64,000 nt of DNA from Longibacter sp051155795. GTDB taxonomy: Bacteria; Bacteroidota; Rhodothermia; Rhodothermales; Salinibacteraceae. A program made the translations under genes and the position numbers. Positions 44,028 through 52,312 of the stretch are shown here, piece after piece. Under the pieces are notes generated by a model, which worked only from the letters and a program-made list of their open reading frames with translations, was not told the origin of the DNA and ran no database searches. Position 1 is the stretch's first letter, and each line of letters opens with the position of its first letter. The stretch lies in the NCBI RefSeq assembly GCF_051155795.1, contig NZ_DAXETW010000086.1, positions 62,001-126,000 on the forward strand, given 5' to 3'.

Positions 44028-46103
44028 ATGTCCGAAGCCAACAAGCGTTGTCCCTATTGCCACGAAGAGATTCTCGCGGCAGCCCGCAAATGCAAGCATT
44101 GCGGGGAGTGGCTTGAAGACCCGCCGACGACATCTGCGGGCACGGGGAGCTTTTCCAACCCCGAGACTATCGTTCGCGACGCGATGGCGTCGCAGTATGA
44201 GATTGAAAAAGAGCTCGGCCGCGGCGGGATGGCGATCGTCTACAAGGCCGTGCAGTCAAGTCTCGGTCGGCCTGTCGCTCTGAAGGTGCTCCCCCAGGGC
44301 CTCACCCACGACCAGAAGCTTCTCAAGCGATTTCACCGGGAAGCGCGGTCGGCTGCCATGCTGAATCACCCGCACATCGTCACCATCTTCGACGAGGGTG
44401 AGATGAACGGCGTGCATTACATGGCGATGGAGTATCTGACCGGTCGCGATCTGCACGAGATCATTCAGGAGGGCGGCCCCCTCCCCCCGGAGGAAGCCGT
44501 CGCCCTCATTGCCCCGGTTGCGGAAGCGCTCGGTTATGCCCACACGCGGGACACCGTCCACCGGGACGTGAAAAGCTCGAACGTGATGGTCACGGACGTC
44601 GGCCGGCCGGTCCTGATGGACTTCGGCATTGCCTACGCATCCAGCGAGTCGCGCCTCACGCAGACTGGCACCGTCCTGGGCACGCCGGAATACATGAGCC
44701 CGGAGCAGGCTCGCGGCAACGACGTCGATCCCCGAAGCGACCTCTACAGTCTGGGTGTCGTACTCTACGAGTCGGTCACCGGTACCCTGCCCCACACCGG
44801 CGGTCACCCCATGAGCGTCGTCTACAAAGTGTTGCACGAGTCCTACACCCCGCCGAGCCGCCACAACCCCCAGTGCCCGGACTGGCTCGAGATGATCATC
44901 GCCAAGCTCCTGATGAAGGACGCGGATGATCGCTACCAGACGGGACAGGATCTCGCCGATGCCCTCAACTCGAAGGATCCAGGGGAAGAGGTCGAAGTCC
45001 CCCAGGGCGGCGGCGCGGCATCTGGCGGTGGACCCAACGGCGACGGCGGTGGCAACGGCGTGCCGACGAACGCACCCGAAACGCAGGTTTACCGCCCGGG
45101 CGACGAGGGCATGGAGCCGGCCTCAGCGGCGTCAACAGAAACGGCCACAGCCGAAGCCTCGGACCCGGCGCCCGCACGCACGCAAGATGGTCAGCCGCAG
45201 CGACAGCGCCTCCACATCGTCCGATCGCTCGACGGAAACGCCGACTGGGTCAACGCCGTCGCGTTCTCGCCTGACGGTCAGTACGCCCTGTCTGGCGCCG
45301 AGGACAACACCGTGAAGCTCTGGGAGGTTGTCACAGGCCGTCAAATTCAAACGTTTACCGGTCTAGACAGTCAGCCGATCTCCGTCGCCCTTTCTCCAGA
45401 CGGAAATCACCTCGTATCGGAAAGCTCGAACGGTCATGTCCGCCTCTGGAACGTGGAGACGGGCCAGGCGGTGCGCACCTTCGAACGCCGCTCGGAGGCG
45501 GTCCTCGCCTCTACGTTTTCTCCTAACGGAAAGTACGTCCTGTCGGGCTGTGGACAGGCCGGCACGCTCCGCATGTGGGAAACCGAGACGGGCAACGTCG
45601 TGCGGACCTTCGATAACAACCCGGAAGCGATCTTCTCGCTCGCCTTCTCTCCGGACGGCAAGTACGTTCTGACGGGTAGCGGACAGTCGGGTACGCTGAA
45701 GCTATGGGACGTCGAGTCCGGCTCGGTCGTTCGCACCTTCGACGAAGGCGACTGGGACTCGACCTACGTGTTTTCCGTCTCCTTCTCCCCTGACGGTCGC
45801 TATGCCCTGTCCGGAAGCGACGACATGACGGCCCGGCTCTGGGACGTCGAGTCCGGCGACCTGCTGCGCACGTTTGACGGCCACTCCGGCCTCGTCATCG
45901 CTGTTTCCTTCTCCCCGGACGGCCAGTACGTGCTCTCCGGCAGCAGCGACATGAAGGTGCAGCTTTGGAAGGTCGATACGGGAAGCCTCGGATACGTATT
46001 TGAAGGGGATGCAGACGGCGTTAACGCCATCGCTTTCTCCCCGGATGGACGCTACGTCCTCTCCGGTAGCAAGGACAACGACGTGAAGCTCTGGACCCCG
46101 TAG
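44028..46103 (+). CDS. Zinc-ribbon Ser/Thr kinase with seven WD40 repeats
   Basis: This 691-residue protein begins with a zinc ribbon (Cys8, 11, 22, 25 in CPYC ... CKHC). The Ser/Thr kinase domain spans about 57-315: glycine loop LGRGGMAIVY, Lys86 in VALKV, catalytic HRDVKSSN (178-185), DFG 198-200 and the APE-equivalent SPE. A Gly/Pro/Ala linker follows, and then seven WD40 repeats, each with FSPDGxYxLSG and LW, a full propeller. It has no transmembrane helix, unlike most bacterial kinases of this type, so it is cytosolic. I prefer the ATG at 44028 (MSEANKRC); 44001 is also open. Confidence 0.93.
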   Translation: MSEANKRCPYCHEEILAAARKCKHCGEWLEDPPTTSAGTGSFSNPETIVRDAMASQYEIEKELGRGGMAIVYKAVQSSLGRPVALKVLPQGLTHDQKLLKRFHREARSAAMLNHPHIVTIFDEGEMNGVHYMAMEYLTGRDLHEIIQEGGPLPPEEAVALIAPVAEALGYAHTRDTVHRDVKSSNVMVTDVGRPVLMDFGIAYASSESRLTQTGTVLGTPEYMSPEQARGNDVDPRSDLYSLGVVLYESVTGTLPHTGGHPMSVVYKVLHESYTPPSRHNPQCPDWLEMIIAKLLMKDADDRYQTGQDLADALNSKDPGEEVEVPQGGGAASGGGPNGDGGGNGVPTNAPETQVYRPGDEGMEPASAASTETATAEASDPAPARTQDGQPQRQRLHIVRSLDGNADWVNAVAFSPDGQYALSGAEDNTVKLWEVVTGRQIQTFTGLDSQPISVALSPDGNHLVSESSNGHVRLWNVETGQAVRTFERRSEAVLASTFSPNGKYVLSGCGQAGTLRMWETETGNVVRTFDNNPEAIFSLAFSPDGKYVLTGSGQSGTLKLWDVESGSVVRTFDEGDWDSTYVFSVSFSPDGRYALSGSDDMTARLWDVESGDLLRTFDGHSGLVIAVSFSPDGQYVLSGSSDMKVQLWKVDTGSLGYVFEGDADGVNAIAFSPDGRYVLSGSKDNDVKLWTP

Positions 46104-46137
46104 AACGTTCGAGCACACACGATTCGATGTACGGGAT

Positions 46138-46181
46138 ACCGCCGCATCGCTCCCTCCGAGCATGCGGCGGTTTTCTTTTTC
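46138..46181 (+). terminator. Terminator after the WD40 kinase
   Basis: CCGCCGCAT (46139-46147) pairs perfectly with ATGCGGCGG (46162-46170), followed by TTTTCTTTTT. This is a strong terminator closing the kinase transcript. Confidence 0.92.
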
Positions 46182-46403
46182 CCGTGGGTCTCGCCACTCA
46201 AGCCTTCCAGGATGAGGTTGTGCGACGTGCCGCCGACCCTCTCCGACACCGTCGCCATCGGCTCCTGCACAACCTCTGCACCCGAGCGCCATCCTGAGAA
46301 GGGGAGAATCCATATCTGATGCCCGACATCAGCAAGACGACAGCCTACCCCACCGCGGATCGACCACAGGGCAACAAAGAGGCCCACGCCCCCCCGACGC
46401 CGC

Positions 46404-46440
46404 AACGCACCAACGCACTAACGCACCAACGCACTAACGC
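46404..46440. repeat. AACGCACY tandem repeat
   Basis: AACGCACC and AACGCACT alternate for four full units plus five bases, a 16-base unit repeated 2.3 times. It stands right beside the hemL terminator's A/T tract and is a likely site of copy-number variation. Confidence 0.85.
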
Positions 46441-46478
46441 AAAAAAACGCCCCCGAAGAGCATGAGCCTCCGGAGGCG
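46441..46478 (-). terminator. Terminator after hemL
   Basis: On the minus strand CGCCTCCG pairs with CGGGGGCG (eight pairs, one G-T) across a loop, and seven T follow (46447-46441). It closes the haem operon's last gene. Confidence 0.82.
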
Positions 46479-46511
46479 CCGATTATCTCGGGGAATGCGT
46501 TTCCCCACACG

Positions 46512-47825
46512 TCAGTGAATGCGCTTAAGCACGTCGTGCTGTGCCTTCAGCGTGTGTTCGAGTTCCCTGTCGCCGTGCTCCGTCCCGAAGAAGTAGGCTT
46601 CGAACTGGGACGGTGCAAAGTAAACGCCTTCCTCCAGCAGTCCGTGAAAGTAGTTCGCGTATCGCTCTGCGTCAGTTGTTTTCGCCGTGGTCTGGTCGAT
46701 CACCTTTTGATCGGTGAAAAAGAGGCAGCCCATCGCACCGACGCGCGTCTGATAATAGTCCAGTCCGAGGCGATCGAGCGTGTCCGCCATGCCGGCCTCC
46801 AGCGCGGCACCGTATTCCTCAAGCTCGTCGTAGAGGGAATCGCCTTTCTCCTTGATCTTCGACAATACCGCGTGTCCGGCGCGCATCGCGAGCGGGTTGC
46901 CACTGAGCGTCCCGGCCTGGTAGACGGGCCCCACCGGAGAGACGTGATTCATGATTTCCTTCTTGCCACCGTACGCACCTACCGGGAGCCCGCCACCGAT
47001 AATCTTTCCGAGACAGGTCATGTCGGGAATGACGCCATAGCGTTCCTGGGCGCCGCCCGGAGCGACGCGGAATCCGGTCATCACCTCGTCAAAGATTAGC
47101 ACGATGCCGTGCTGGTCGCAGATCTCGCGCAGCCCTTCGAGGAATCCCGGCTCCGGGGGAATGCAGCCCATGTTGCCGGCGATCGGCTCCACGATAATGC
47201 AGGCGACATTCCCGTCGTGGGCTTCGACGAGGTCGCGAACGTTGCCCACATCGTTATACTCGGCGAGAAGGGTGTCCCGGGCATTGCCGGCGGTAACGCC
47301 CGGCGAGTTCGGCTCACCGTGCGTCAGCGGGCCGCTGCCGGCCTCCATCAGGAAGAAGTCGCCGTGTCCGTGGTAGTTACCTTTGAACTTCACGATCTTA
47401 TCCCGTCCCGTGTAGCCGCGCGCGACGCGGACCGCGCTCATGGTCGCCTCCGTGCCGGAGTTGACCATCCGAACGGATTCGATCGACGGAACGAGATCGC
47501 ACACGAGCTCGGCCACGTTGATCTCAATGCGCGTGGGAGCCCCGAACGATGTCGACGAGGTCGCCTGATCCTGCACCGCATGCACGACATCGGGATCCGC
47601 ATGCCCGAAAATCATCGGCCCCCAGGAGCCGACGTAATCGACGTATTCGTTGCCGTCGACATCGGTCATGTACGCTCCCTGAGCGGATTCGATGAACAGC
47701 GGCGTACCACCGACGCTCTTGAACGCACGGGCTGGGGAATTCACGCCCCCCGGAATGCTCTTCCGGGCTTCGTCGTAAAGGGTCTTGCTCGTACCGATAT
47801 CGAGCTTCGGTGGAGCGATGTCCAT
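46512..47825 (-). CDS. hemL: Glutamate-1-semialdehyde aminotransferase
   Basis: This 437-residue PLP enzyme isomerises glutamate-1-semialdehyde to 5-aminolevulinate, the first committed step of C5 haem synthesis. The PLP lysine lies in GKIIGGGLPVGAYGG, and VNSGTEATMSAVRVARGYTGR plus the GGVNSPARAF N-terminus are diagnostic. Length is normal. It is the last gene of a minus-strand haem cluster (hemF, hemH, methyltransferase, hemL). Two hairpin-forming repeats lie in the 185-base gap before it. Confidence 0.97.
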   Translation of the reverse strand: MDIAPPKLDIGTSKTLYDEARKSIPGGVNSPARAFKSVGGTPLFIESAQGAYMTDVDGNEYVDYVGSWGPMIFGHADPDVVHAVQDQATSSTSFGAPTRIEINVAELVCDLVPSIESVRMVNSGTEATMSAVRVARGYTGRDKIVKFKGNYHGHGDFFLMEAGSGPLTHGEPNSPGVTAGNARDTLLAEYNDVGNVRDLVEAHDGNVACIIVEPIAGNMGCIPPEPGFLEGLREICDQHGIVLIFDEVMTGFRVAPGGAQERYGVIPDMTCLGKIIGGGLPVGAYGGKKEIMNHVSPVGPVYQAGTLSGNPLAMRAGHAVLSKIKEKGDSLYDELEEYGAALEAGMADTLDRLGLDYYQTRVGAMGCLFFTDQKVIDQTTAKTTDAERYANYFHGLLEEGVYFAPSQFEAYFFGTEHGDRELEHTLKAQHDVLKRIH

Positions 47826-47879
47826 ATGTTTCTTGACGTGCTGTGAGGATCGCTATGAACCGGGAACGATTACTTCAAC

Positions 47880-47906
47880 GGTCAGTGCGGCGCCCGGTCA
47901 CTGACC
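47880..47906. promoter_or_regulatory. Perfect inverted repeat upstream of hemL
   Basis: GGTCAGTG (47880-47887) and CACTGACC (47899-47906) pair perfectly around an 11-base GC-rich spacer, about 55 bases ahead of the hemL start. A second dyad, GTGCGAT/ATCGCAC (47938-47965), lies further upstream. They could be operators, or a hairpin at the 3' end of the methyltransferase gene. Confidence 0.5.
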
Positions 47907-48010
47907 ACCATCACCTTATCGTATGATCCAGCGGGGCGTGCGATCCCTGTCGCCGGGTATCGCACCCGCGATCGGTCGACGGTCCTGCAACATATCAGCG
48001 ACCGGGCGAC

Positions 48011-48616
48011 CTACACGGGCGTGTTGGGATCGACGCGCCGAAAGATGGCCCGAACGCGAAATTCGCCCAGCTCTTTAACGATTTCCGGGGCCGATGCAAC
48101 CGCCAGATTTGCGCGCTCCTGCTGCGCTTCCAGTGCTCGGATCGACACCGCATTCTCGTCCACGGCAGAAGGCATGTCTGTCGGCGCACCGTCACCGGCT
48201 GTCCGCTCCTGCTCATCCACGTCCTTCGCGGCTGCGGGAAACGTGACGTAGGTCCACCCGCCCGGTTTCAGCATGCGCCGGGCTTCCGACAAGAGGCGAA
48301 AGACATCGTCGTCGGAGTCGCCGAAGATCTCCCCGCGGTACGCGATCACCCAGTCGAAGGCGTCTTCCGGATACTCCATTGCATCCAGCGTCGCGATCTG
48401 AACGCACGTTTCCGCGTCCTCCGGCCCGACAATCTCCGCCACCCGGTCCCGCGCTTTTGCCACCGCTTCCGGTCGGGGATCGCATCCGTGAACGGGGAAT
48501 CCGAGGCGAAGAAGTGGTTCTGTATGTCTCCCCTCCTCGCAGCCGAGGTCGAGGATATAACTGTTGACGGGGACGGCCGCCATCGTTCGGAGGAGGTGAT
48601 CCGACGGAGCATGCAT
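48011..48616 (-). CDS. SAM-dependent methyltransferase
   Basis: This 201-residue class I methyltransferase has motif I YILDLGCEEGRHT (residues 20-32), HGCDPRP as the acidic end of strand 2, FDWVIAYRGEIFGD around motif IV, and EARRMLKPGGWTYVTFP. The substrate is not indicated. It sits between hemH and hemL on the same strand (70 bases after hemH, 185 before hemL), so a link to haem or envelope chemistry is possible but unproven. Confidence 0.82.
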   Translation of the reverse strand: MHAPSDHLLRTMAAVPVNSYILDLGCEEGRHTEPLLRLGFPVHGCDPRPEAVAKARDRVAEIVGPEDAETCVQIATLDAMEYPEDAFDWVIAYRGEIFGDSDDDVFRLLSEARRMLKPGGWTYVTFPAAAKDVDEQERTAGDGAPTDMPSAVDENAVSIRALEAQQERANLAVASAPEIVKELGEFRVRAIFRRVDPNTPV

Positions 48617-48686
48617 GGTGACACGGACGAGTCTATTGCGACGAGAGAGCGCGAAGGAGCAGAAGACCGGCCGACGGCGGTCCGTC

Positions 48687-50009
48687 TCAGGAACCGAGGC
48701 TGGATTCGGTCGGGACGGGCGTCATCGGGATGGGTCGACGGGTCGGACGCGGCGTTATGCGCTGCGGCGCGGTGTCTCCCCAGGCCCGGGCCAGCAGGTT
48801 GCCGCTGCAGGCAGGACACAGAACGGAGCGATCCTCGACCGGCTCCGTCATGAGATCACGGAGTGGCGCCAGGGGATAGTCCGGCGGCGCACCGTCGCCC
48901 TGCACCCGGTAGCGGGACAGGCTGTCGGGAAGCCGGCACTGAGAGACCACCGCCTCCGCCAGTGCCTCGATAAAGAGCGGATGTGTGTTGAGGCCGCTGG
49001 TCACCTCCACGTGGTCGACCCCCGCCTGGTTGAGGTGGTCCCGAAGGTCGATGTCGAGGTCAACGCACGTCTCGAGGCGGTCGGCCACGAACGATACCGG
49101 CACGATCAGGACCGCGCGGCACCCCTCCTCGACGAGACGGTCCGCCTCGCGTCGAACGGAAGGAGCAAGCGCAAGGGCCGGGCCGACCTCGGACTGAAAC
49201 GCGATGCTAAAGCAGCGGTCCGTACCGCGGTGCTGCATGACATGATCGACGGTCCGCGTGGCCAGGCAACACGAAGGGTCGCATCGCCGGTCGCGATCGC
49301 TCGGCGGGAGTCCCGTCGCGGTAAACAGAAGATGGATGTCCGGACGGACGGATTTCGGAAAGCGCTGCATCGCCTGATCGATCCGCTCGCTGACGGCTTG
49401 CACGAGCTTGGGGTTGGCGGCGTACTCATGGATCGCCGTTCGCGGCCACGCGGGGATGTGACCGGTCCGTTCCAGCGTCTCCCAGTAGCGAATCCAGGAG
49501 CGGGCACGGGCCGTGGCGTAATGCGGCGCCATCGGGAGCAGCACGATTCGATCCACGCCGTCGTCCTGCATCCGCCGCGCAGCGTCCTCGAAGCTTGGAG
49601 AGCCGTGTCGATGCGCGACATATGCCCGAAAGTCAACGCCGTCGGTGAACGCGCGATTGAGATGGCGCTCCAGTGCGCCGGACTGCTCCCCGGCAAGCTG
49701 TAGTAGCGGAGAGCGTCCCCCGATCACCTCATAGCGTTCGCGAACCGAGGAGGCGCGTAGGTTTGCCATGAGCCGGGCATACAGGTGGCGGACGAAGCCT
49801 CCCATGCCAAGATCCAGCCGGGCGGGATCCATGTAGAGGTCGTACAAGAATCGCGACACGTCGTCCAACGAGGACGGTCCTCCCGGACACAGACACACCA
49901 CACCGATGGTGTCCCCGTCCGTCACCGGGATAGGCGCGGGAGATGACGGGACACCGGGAATCGCCGGCGCGGAGGTCGAGTGGTAGGCTACGTACTCACG
50001 AGCATTCAT
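48687..50009 (-). CDS. hemH: Ferrochelatase-family protein with His-to-Thr active site
   Basis: This 440-residue protein matches ferrochelatases from VCLCPGGPSSLDDVSRFLYDLY through VIGGRSPLLQL, FQSEVGP and VPVSFVADRLETCVDLD, including the conserved Glu312. The motif that normally reads F-S-A-H-G-L-P, where His helps remove porphyrin protons, reads FTATGLPPS here: Thr232 replaces His. I checked the codon (ACG). N- and C-terminal extensions make it about 100 residues longer than usual. A CPAC pair near the end is not enough for an iron-sulphur cluster. It is 169 bases after hemF and may be a divergent but active chelatase. Confidence 0.85.
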   Translation of the reverse strand: MNAREYVAYHSTSAPAIPGVPSSPAPIPVTDGDTIGVVCLCPGGPSSLDDVSRFLYDLYMDPARLDLGMGGFVRHLYARLMANLRASSVRERYEVIGGRSPLLQLAGEQSGALERHLNRAFTDGVDFRAYVAHRHGSPSFEDAARRMQDDGVDRIVLLPMAPHYATARARSWIRYWETLERTGHIPAWPRTAIHEYAANPKLVQAVSERIDQAMQRFPKSVRPDIHLLFTATGLPPSDRDRRCDPSCCLATRTVDHVMQHRGTDRCFSIAFQSEVGPALALAPSVRREADRLVEEGCRAVLIVPVSFVADRLETCVDLDIDLRDHLNQAGVDHVEVTSGLNTHPLFIEALAEAVVSQCRLPDSLSRYRVQGDGAPPDYPLAPLRDLMTEPVEDRSVLCPACSGNLLARAWGDTAPQRITPRPTRRPIPMTPVPTESSLGS

Positions 50010-50178
50010 TCGGTCGGAGGCTTTCCGGACGGGCAAAGGGCCCTGGTCGGGTTACGTATTAAGCACCAGATCGCCGTTTTCCGTTCCTCAGGGGCGTTGA
50101 ACTTTCCCCCAAAAGGATGTGTGCATTTCGTGCCCGAATGAAATAATTGGTTTGAACATACAGAACGATAGGTGTAGA

Positions 50179-51180
50179 TCACGAGGACGTTTGCCCGTCG
50201 CCTTCACTTGCAGGCACGTCGTCGGGATCTACCGCAAACCAGTCCCGCGGCGTGAAGAACCACTGGGCACGTTCCTCCTTGCTCCCCGGGTCCGGGTGCC
50301 AATCATACCTCCACTGGACGCTTCGTGGCAGGCTCATCAGAATACTCTCCGTCCGGCCTCGCGTCTCGATCCCGAACTTGGTTCCGCGATCGAAGAGCAG
50401 GTTGAACTCCACATACCGTCCGCGCCGAACCTCCTGGTACGTTCGCTCCGTCTCCCCGTACGACCGGTCTTTGTGACGCTCCACGATGGGAACGTAGCTG
50501 TCGAGAAATCGCCGTCCAGCCTCGCGGCTGAAGAAGAACGTCCCTTCCGGGTCGTCCCGAAGGTAGTCGTAAAAGATCCCGCCGACGCCTCGTGCCTCCT
50601 CCCGGTGCGGCAGGTAGAAATATTCGTCGCACTGCTCCTTAAAGTCCCGGTAGTCCGCCACGTCGTGCCGATCACAGACCTCCTTCCACACGCGATGAAA
50701 GTGCCGGGCGTCCTGGAGCGCCGGATAATACGGCGTCAGATCGGCACCACCCCCGAACCACTGATCATCCGGGTCCATCAGATCGTCGCCGAGTGCGAAG
50801 TAGCGGAAATTGGCGTGGACTGTAGGCACCCAGGGCGAGCGCGGGTGGATCACGAGGGAAAGGCCGGTTGCGAAGAACGGCTTCGGCTCAACGCCGAACG
50901 CCTCAACCATCCGCTCCGGTAACTCGCCGTGCACAGCCGACGTATTGACGCCTCCCTTCTCGAACACCTTCCCGTCGTCGAACACCGCCGTCAGCCCGCC
51001 CCCGCCCCCGTCGCGCTCCCAGTTGTCGAGCCGAAACGAGGTCGAGTCGTCGATCGCTTCCAGTTTCTTGACGATACGAAGCTGCAACGCCTCGACAAAC
51101 CGCTGCATTCGATGCGCCATGGGAATGTCGGTGCGCGGTTCCTGGCGAAGCTTGTCAACGCGCTCAAAGGAGTCAGCCAT
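50179..51180 (-). CDS. hemF: Oxygen-dependent coproporphyrinogen III oxidase
   Basis: This 333-residue enzyme decarboxylates coproporphyrinogen III to protoporphyrinogen IX with oxygen. Motifs include WERDGGGGGLTAVFDDGKVFEKGGVN, NFRYF, WWFGGGADLTPYYP-like FGGGADLTPYYP, ARGVGGIFYDYL and the RRGRYVEFNLLFDRGTKFG signature. Length is normal. It implies aerobic haem synthesis through the protoporphyrin route. The ATG at 51180 is used; the frame is open further upstream. It is 73 bases after the pseudouridine synthase. Confidence 0.96.
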   Translation of the reverse strand: MADSFERVDKLRQEPRTDIPMAHRMQRFVEALQLRIVKKLEAIDDSTSFRLDNWERDGGGGGLTAVFDDGKVFEKGGVNTSAVHGELPERMVEAFGVEPKPFFATGLSLVIHPRSPWVPTVHANFRYFALGDDLMDPDDQWFGGGADLTPYYPALQDARHFHRVWKEVCDRHDVADYRDFKEQCDEYFYLPHREEARGVGGIFYDYLRDDPEGTFFFSREAGRRFLDSYVPIVERHKDRSYGETERTYQEVRRGRYVEFNLLFDRGTKFGIETRGRTESILMSLPRSVQWRYDWHPDPGSKEERAQWFFTPRDWFAVDPDDVPASEGDGQTSS

Positions 51181-51253
51181 AAAGGACTGCGGGATGGTTG
51201 GAATGGAAAAGGAAAGGGACGCCGGCCACGCGCCGAACCGGGATGCATATTTC

Positions 51254-51970
51254 TCACGAGCCCTGCATCGCACCGGCAATGCCCTCGAGCTGCTCCGACG
51301 TCAACACGCGGTGCCACGTAGCGGGCGGAGAAGCCGTAAACGTCATCATTCGATAGGTAGATGGATGTTCGACGCGTAACAGTACCTGATGCAGGGCCAG
51401 ATTCCGGCCATCGAGCTCCCGCTGTCCACCATGACGAAGGTCCCCGATAATCGGGAAACCTTCGTCGGAAAGTTGAAGTCGGATCTGGTGGGGACGGCCG
51501 GTCTCCAGGTGCACCTGCACGACCGACGCATCTGCGCCAGGAGCCAGCGCCTGCCAGCGCAGGACCGCGCGCTTGCCGTCTGGATCGTCGGGTCCTACAA
51601 TCATCGGCTCACGCCCCTTTTTCGCGATGAAATGGACACACGTGCCCATCCCCTTCATTTCTCCTTCTACGACGGCGAGGTATCGCTTCTCGGCAAACCG
51701 TTCTCGAAACTGTCGGCTCAGTTCGCGTGCGGCGTCGGATGTACGCCCGAGCACCATGACCCCGGACGCGGGTCGGTCCAGACGATGGACAAGTCCGACG
51801 AAGGGCTCCGACACTGCGTTTCGATGCTCATGCAACCACTCCTTCGTAACGGCAGCGACATCCGGATCCCCTGTCCGATCCGCCTGCGAGAGCATCCCGG
51901 CCGGCTTGTCGACGGCGATCAGTGCGTCATCGCAGTGCAGTACACGCAAGTCCGTCGGGATGTCGGTCAT
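51254..51970 (-). CDS. RluA-family pseudouridine synthase
   Basis: This 238-residue enzyme isomerises uridine to pseudouridine in RNA. Catalytic Asp lies in LVHRLDRPASGVMV, and LETGRPHQIRLQL is the second conserved motif. It lacks an S4 domain and is at the short end of the family, like RluC/TruC-type single-domain members. The target (rRNA or tRNA) cannot be told. I use the ATG at 51970; the open frame continues to 52159 without conserved sequence. Confidence 0.9.
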   Translation of the reverse strand: MTDIPTDLRVLHCDDALIAVDKPAGMLSQADRTGDPDVAAVTKEWLHEHRNAVSEPFVGLVHRLDRPASGVMVLGRTSDAARELSRQFRERFAEKRYLAVVEGEMKGMGTCVHFIAKKGREPMIVGPDDPDGKRAVLRWQALAPGADASVVQVHLETGRPHQIRLQLSDEGFPIIGDLRHGGQRELDGRNLALHQVLLRVEHPSTYRMMTFTASPPATWHRVLTSEQLEGIAGAMQGS

Positions 51971-52312
51971 AGTCAGGTGCGAGGCAAAAGGACGCTGTAT
52001 CGACCGTACGATCCTCTTCGAGAAGCGTTCTGGGAGGCGCATGCCCGATAGTCGCATGTCCACGCGGTCGGAGAACGGAACGATCCGGCGGCGACCGCTT
52101 TGCGGGGAAGCTTCCGTATCGATCTGAGGAAATGGGCCTCCCGCCGATAAGAAGCTCACCGCACCACCTCTTTTCTCGGCGCCGATCGAACGATAGGATC
52201 CGCCTCGTTTTTCTTCCCCATCCCGTCGATTATGCTCCCTCGTCCGGTCACGGAGAGTTTCGACAGGGCCGTCTCACAAGCAGGCCCGCTCGCTGGTCAT
52301 TCAGGGATCGTA

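Larger units (their letters stand above)
46104..46511. other. Convergent intergenic region with repeats and two terminators
   Basis: Between the kinase and hemL genes lie the kinase terminator (46138-46181), an 8-base tandem repeat (46404-46440) and the minus-strand terminator of hemL (46441-46478). Nothing here looks coding. Confidence 0.6.

Noticed and set aside
48615..49703. Plus-strand frame of 362 residues
   Set aside because: Antisense to hemH, which is clearly real apart from the Thr232 change; a shadow.
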